Below, piece by piece: positions 60,997-64,000 of a stretch of 64,000 nt of DNA (positions are counted from its first letter, which is position 1; the number at the start of each line of letters is the position of its first letter). Origin of the DNA: Undibacterium sp. Jales W-56 (GTDB lineage Bacteria > Pseudomonadota > Gammaproteobacteria > Burkholderiales > Burkholderiaceae_D); the NCBI RefSeq assembly GCF_025548535.1, contig NZ_JAJLQW010000003.1, positions 372,001-436,000 on the forward strand, written 5' to 3'. The notes beneath the pieces were generated by a model. That model was not told the DNA's origin, did not search any database, and was given only the letters and a program-made list of their open reading frames with translations. The position numbers and the translations under genes are program-made.

Positions 60997-61070
60997 ATCG
61001 TATCCGCACTATCCATGCGGTTTATCGAAGACTTTTGCTCAGAAAGGCGCATGGATAGTGCGGATACGAT
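60997..61070. repeat. Perfect 23-bp inverted repeat with 28-nt loop
   Basis: Left arm 60997-61019 and right arm 61048-61070 are exact reverse complements (starting ATCGTATCCGCACTATCC). It lies in the 314-bp gap between the rlmI remnant and the aminotransferase gene. No T-tract follows, so it is not a typical terminator; the rest of the gap holds no gene. Confidence 0.85.
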
Positions 61071-61201
61071 ATCGGTAAATTCTAATTGGATCTGCAAAAT
61101 TTCTTTATCCGCTATAAATCGCCATGCTCTCATGCTAAAGTAAATCAGGCATACGACTCGTGCAGCCAAATTATCAACCTCAGAGCATAAAGGACAGATC
61201 G

Positions 61202-62038
61202 ATGTACCTCACCTATTTCAAAGGCAGTTGGAGCGAAGGGAATACGCCCTTGTTTGGCGCGATGGATCATGCGGTCTGGCTGGGTTCCAGCGTGTTTGAC
61301 GGTGCCCGCGCCATCCGCGGCAAGACGCCGGATCTGCGCTTGCATCTGGCGCGCGTAGTGCAATCGGCACAGCGCCTGGGTCTGCAATGTCCGTATACCG
61401 TCGATGAGATAGAAGCCTTATGCCGCGAGGGGATCAGGCAATTTCCCGCGGATGCTGAGCTGTACATCCGTCCGCTGGTATTCGGCACCGACGGTTTGCT
61501 GATCCCGGATCCCGATCAATCGAGTTTTGCGCTGACCTTATTTGATGCGCCTTTGCCGCCGTTCTCTGGCTTCTCGGCCTGCCTGTCGGTATTGCGCCGT
61601 CCTGATCCGAGTATGGCGCCAACCGATGCGAAAGCATCCTGCCTGTATCCCAATTCGACCAAGGCATTGCGCGAAGCCAAGGAGCGCGGCTTTGATAACG
61701 CCGTGGTGTGCGACAGTCAGGGCAATGTCGCCGAGTTTGCGACTGCCAATATTTTTTTCGTGTCCGCATCCGGCGAGGTCGTGACACCGGTGCCCAACGG
61801 CAGCTTCTTGTCCGGCATCACCCGTGCCCGCGTGATTGAGCTGTTGACGGCCGATGGGATTACGGTGACAGAACGCAGCGTGACACCCGCAGAATTAGGC
61901 AACGCGACCGAGATTTTCAACACCGGCAATTATGGCAAAGTCACGCCGTGCATCCGTTATGAAGACCGCGAGCTAGCGATAGGCCCGATTGCCACGCGCG
62001 CCAAGGATTTGTATTTCCAGTGGATGCAGGCAGAGTAA
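61202..62038 (+). CDS. Branched-chain amino acid aminotransferase-like (class IV)
   Basis: A 278-aa PLP-dependent enzyme of fold type IV. Landmarks: GAMDHAVWLGSSVFDGARAI at the start, YIRPLVFGTDGLL, the PLP-binding lysine in SCLYPNSTKALREAKERG (about residue 158), EFATANIFFV and SGITRARVIELL. Most members transaminate branched-chain amino acids with 2-oxoglutarate; a D-amino acid or aminodeoxychorismate activity cannot be excluded. The start at 61202 has AAAGGA 7 bp upstream. Confidence 0.88.
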   Translation: MYLTYFKGSWSEGNTPLFGAMDHAVWLGSSVFDGARAIRGKTPDLRLHLARVVQSAQRLGLQCPYTVDEIEALCREGIRQFPADAELYIRPLVFGTDGLLIPDPDQSSFALTLFDAPLPPFSGFSACLSVLRRPDPSMAPTDAKASCLYPNSTKALREAKERGFDNAVVCDSQGNVAEFATANIFFVSASGEVVTPVPNGSFLSGITRARVIELLTADGITVTERSVTPAELGNATEIFNTGNYGKVTPCIRYEDRELAIGPIATRAKDLYFQWMQAE

Positions 62039-62068
62039 GAGTTGAGCGATGTAAGGCTTAGGGCCGGC

Positions 62069-62818
62069 TTAATCCAGAAAATCCGAATACTCTTTTTGCG
62101 CATATCCCTTCAAATTCAACCAGGGCAATTCGCGCGTCAAGCCGGCGAGTGGCTTGACATCCACACGACGATAAAAAGTCGCGGCCTTGTCGCCGCTTTC
62201 TATGACCAGGGGAATCTGCTTTTGCTCATCCCATAAAACCCGTTGATAAACGCCGTTCTTCTCGCGTTCACGCCAGCGGGCACCAGGCACAGGGGAGACT
62301 TGCGCGGAATACGGCATCGTCTTCACTAACTTTGGATCCAGTAAATAAAACGCGTTATCCCAAGAGCCGTCGAAATTCACATTTTCGTATTCCGATGGAG
62401 GAATCGCGACGATATCCTTGCTATGCGCATCAACGTATTCGACCCTGGCCTTGTTGTTCTCGAGGATCACGTGACGCGGAATCACGACATGGTTAAAGTG
62501 CTTGTGTTCTGTCGCATTGACTGGCAACGCGGCTTTGTTTTTGCTCACGATTTTGCTGTCGTCGTCATGCGCTTCCACGGCATTTTTCGGCAACACGCGG
62601 GTGACCCAGACATGGCCCGGACGACGCAGCATTTTTTCTTCATAGCGCGCTTCGCGCGTCACGCCTTCGGCAGTCAATACTTTGCTGTAATACTGAATGT
62701 TGAGGTCGAGATCAGGTGGATTATTTCCAGGTGCAACTGGTACAGCTGGCGCCGCCTGCGCCGGGAATGCCATGGCGCTGGTCAACAGCACGGCCAATAA
62801 ATTCGAAACCGGTTTCAT
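62069..62818 (-). CDS. Exported hypothetical protein
   Basis: A 249-aa protein with a signal peptide (MKPVSNLLAVLLTSAMAFPA, cleavage after AQA). The mature sequence is beta-rich with many Tyr, Trp and charged residues (YYSKVLTAEGVTREARYEEK, GSWDNAFYLLDPKLV, RWREREKNGVYQRVLWDEQK), resembling a LolA/LolB-like half-barrel, but no family can be named. The ATG at 62818 starts the signal peptide; a GGAAAG lies upstream. It is the second gene after the alkaline phosphatase gene on the same strand (95 bp gap) and may be co-regulated with it. Confidence 0.7.
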   Translation of the reverse strand: MKPVSNLLAVLLTSAMAFPAQAAPAVPVAPGNNPPDLDLNIQYYSKVLTAEGVTREARYEEKMLRRPGHVWVTRVLPKNAVEAHDDDSKIVSKNKAALPVNATEHKHFNHVVIPRHVILENNKARVEYVDAHSKDIVAIPPSEYENVNFDGSWDNAFYLLDPKLVKTMPYSAQVSPVPGARWREREKNGVYQRVLWDEQKQIPLVIESGDKAATFYRRVDVKPLAGLTRELPWLNLKGYAQKEYSDFLD

Positions 62819-62913
62819 ACTTATCTTTCCAAAAGCAAAGGTGAGCCTGTGGCTCACCTTGTTATTCACGCTACCCGTGCAACTTGGTACAACTTCGCGT
62901 GACTTAATCCAAC

Positions 62914-64000
62914 TTAGAAGCCAAACGCCGACTTCAGTAAACCGAAGACCTTGGTGTTATCCAATGTGCCTTTAAATATCTTGGCACCGGCACCGGTGGC
63001 GAACAGTTTTACGTCGCCGCCGCCATGCGTTTCACTGGCTAAACGCACACCGCTTTCTTGCAGGTAGTTGTCGGCCAACACGCTTGTGCTGTCCAGATTG
63101 GTACGCAGGTCGGGACGATTTGGACCGTTGCCAAATACCAGGGTCGTGTAGGTATTGCCGTCCGCATCGAGCGTTGGATTACCGTTTTTATAGTTGCGAT
63201 TGATATCCAGAATCGGATTGCCGCGTTTGCCGTAGCCGTTGAATGCCAGCGTATGGTCATGATCCGCGGTAACGACGATCAGGGTATTCGCCAAAGTCGG
63301 ATCGGTCAATTTGGCTTTGTCCAGCGCCGCTTTGATTGCATCGTCAAATGCAATCGTATCGACCAGCGCGCGCTTGGCGTTGGTGCCGTGCAGGGCGTGA
63401 TCGATACGGCCGCCTTCCACCATCAGGAAATAGCCGTTGGCGTTTTGCGACAACAGATCCATCGCCTTGGTAGTCATTTCGGCCAGGCTCGGTTGTGTTG
63501 CACCTTCGCCGACCGGTGGCGTGGCAGCGCGATCGAGTTCGTACTCGAGGTGGCTCTTGCTGCTGTACAGACCGATGAATTTTTTATTATTCGGGGCCGC
63601 CGCCATATCCGCTTTAGTCGCTGCCACGGTATAGCCTTTGGCAGCGAGTTCGTTCAACAGATTGCGTCCGTCGGCGCGGCCCTTAGGATTGGTGCTTGCA
63701 TCGAATGGGGTGAAATGGTTGCGGCCGCCGCCCATCAAGACATCCACGCCATCGCCGAGCGCGGCGTTGTAGCCGGCGCCGCCCGGGACCGCTTGCGTTG
63801 CAATCGTGTATTGCGCATTGCGATTGCAAATGTGGGCGTAGGTCGCGGCCGGCGTGGCATGCGTCAATTCGGTCGTCGTGATGGAACCGACCGCCTTGCC
63901 TTTGGCTTTCGCCAGTTCCAGGATGGTCGGCACCGCTACGCCATTACCGCTTGCCGCGCAGTTGTTGATGCCTAGATTGCCATTCGCATCTTTGGACGGC
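62914..64000 (-). CDS. Alkaline phosphatase, 5' part outside the window
   Basis: The visible 362 residues are the C-terminal part of a PhoA-family phosphatase. Metal-ligand motifs are seen in VEGGRIDHALHG (Asp-His and His), VVTADHDHTL (Asp-His) and SETHGGGDVKLF (His). The nucleophilic Ser and the N-terminal signal peptide lie beyond base 64000; the frame is open to the edge (PSKDANGNLGINNC). It is a periplasmic phosphomonoesterase, usually phosphate-regulated. The C-terminus ends SAFGF. Confidence 0.9.
   Translation of the reverse strand, partial: PSKDANGNLGINNCAASGNGVAVPTILELAKAKGKAVGSITTTELTHATPAATYAHICNRNAQYTIATQAVPGGAGYNAALGDGVDVLMGGGRNHFTPFDASTNPKGRADGRNLLNELAAKGYTVAATKADMAAAPNNKKFIGLYSSKSHLEYELDRAATPPVGEGATQPSLAEMTTKAMDLLSQNANGYFLMVEGGRIDHALHGTNAKRALVDTIAFDDAIKAALDKAKLTDPTLANTLIVVTADHDHTLAFNGYGKRGNPILDINRNYKNGNPTLDADGNTYTTLVFGNGPNRPDLRTNLDSTSVLADNYLQESGVRLASETHGGGDVKLFATGAGAKIFKGTLDNTKVFGLLKSAFGF

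Noticed and set aside
60900-61169. Minus-strand open frame across the 23-bp inverted repeat
   Set aside because: It reads through both arms of the repeat; no ribosome binding site and no protein-like pattern.
1-64000. CRISPR arrays, tRNA, rRNA, prophage or intact transposase genes
   Set aside because: No regularly spaced direct repeats, no tRNA T-loop/acceptor pattern, no rRNA-like tract and no integrase/transposase motif were seen on either strand.

Overview
The window looks like chromosomal DNA of a betaproteobacterium of the order Burkholderiales, most likely family Oxalobacteraceae (Undibacterium/Herminiimonas-like). This is inferred from gene content: a Bug-family solute receptor, a TctD/TctE-type two-component pair, GTP-dependent PEP carboxykinase, SlyX, a PEP-CTERM tail, a MASE1-GGDEF-EAL protein, several HDOD proteins and two GlxA-type AraC regulators. 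No rRNA, tRNA, CRISPR array, intact transposase or prophage gene was found. About 58 intact or nearly intact genes fill the window, at typical bacterial density.

Layout. 1-7.2 kb: a lipoprotein fragment, a GNAT, a small membrane protein, a low-molecular-weight tyrosine phosphatase, two Ala/Lys-rich secreted proteins, a HupE/UreJ-TPR pair, and a two-gene unit in which a 137-aa protein ending in a Gly-rich tail precedes a radical SAM enzyme (2519-4013). 7.5-14 kb: TetR-UbiB kinase operon, DUF6463 and DUF2867 genes, tandem hot-dog thioesterases divergent from a GlxA-type regulator, and a membrane protein with a Cys/Gly tail. 14-25 kb: MCP, HDOD proteins, MBL hydrolase, SlyX, GH18 chitinase, B12-type radical SAM protein, M28 peptidase. 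25-36 kb: a CsoR/FrmR-like regulator and a transport island. In that island a TctD/TctE-type system, with a FemAB/BioF2-like acetyltransferase gene between regulator and kinase, faces a Bug receptor, a complete ABC importer and an AbrB-type membrane protein. 36-50 kb: c-di-GMP enzyme plus HDOD, a GNAT-DyP peroxidase fusion, a short asparaginase, a second M28 peptidase and pckG. 50-59.5 kb: a TetR-controlled SDR/quinone-oxidoreductase cluster with three matching palindromes, a LysR-divergent membrane gene pair, DinB, riboflavin synthase, two gene remnants, and a CMD/MAPEG/tautomerase operon divergent from a second GlxA-type regulator. 59.6-64 kb: outer-membrane protein, truncated RlmI, a 23-bp perfect inverted repeat, branched-chain aminotransferase and a partial alkaline phosphatase.

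The strongest leads for something not yet described are: the radical SAM/Gly-tail pair; the acetyltransferase inside the two-component locus; the in-frame GNAT-DyP fusion; the three-operator TetR regulon; a 116-bp MITE-like element caught inside a dispersed repeat whose uninterrupted copy is also in the window; and the 23-bp inverted repeat. Family assignments were made by eye from motifs; no database search was run.
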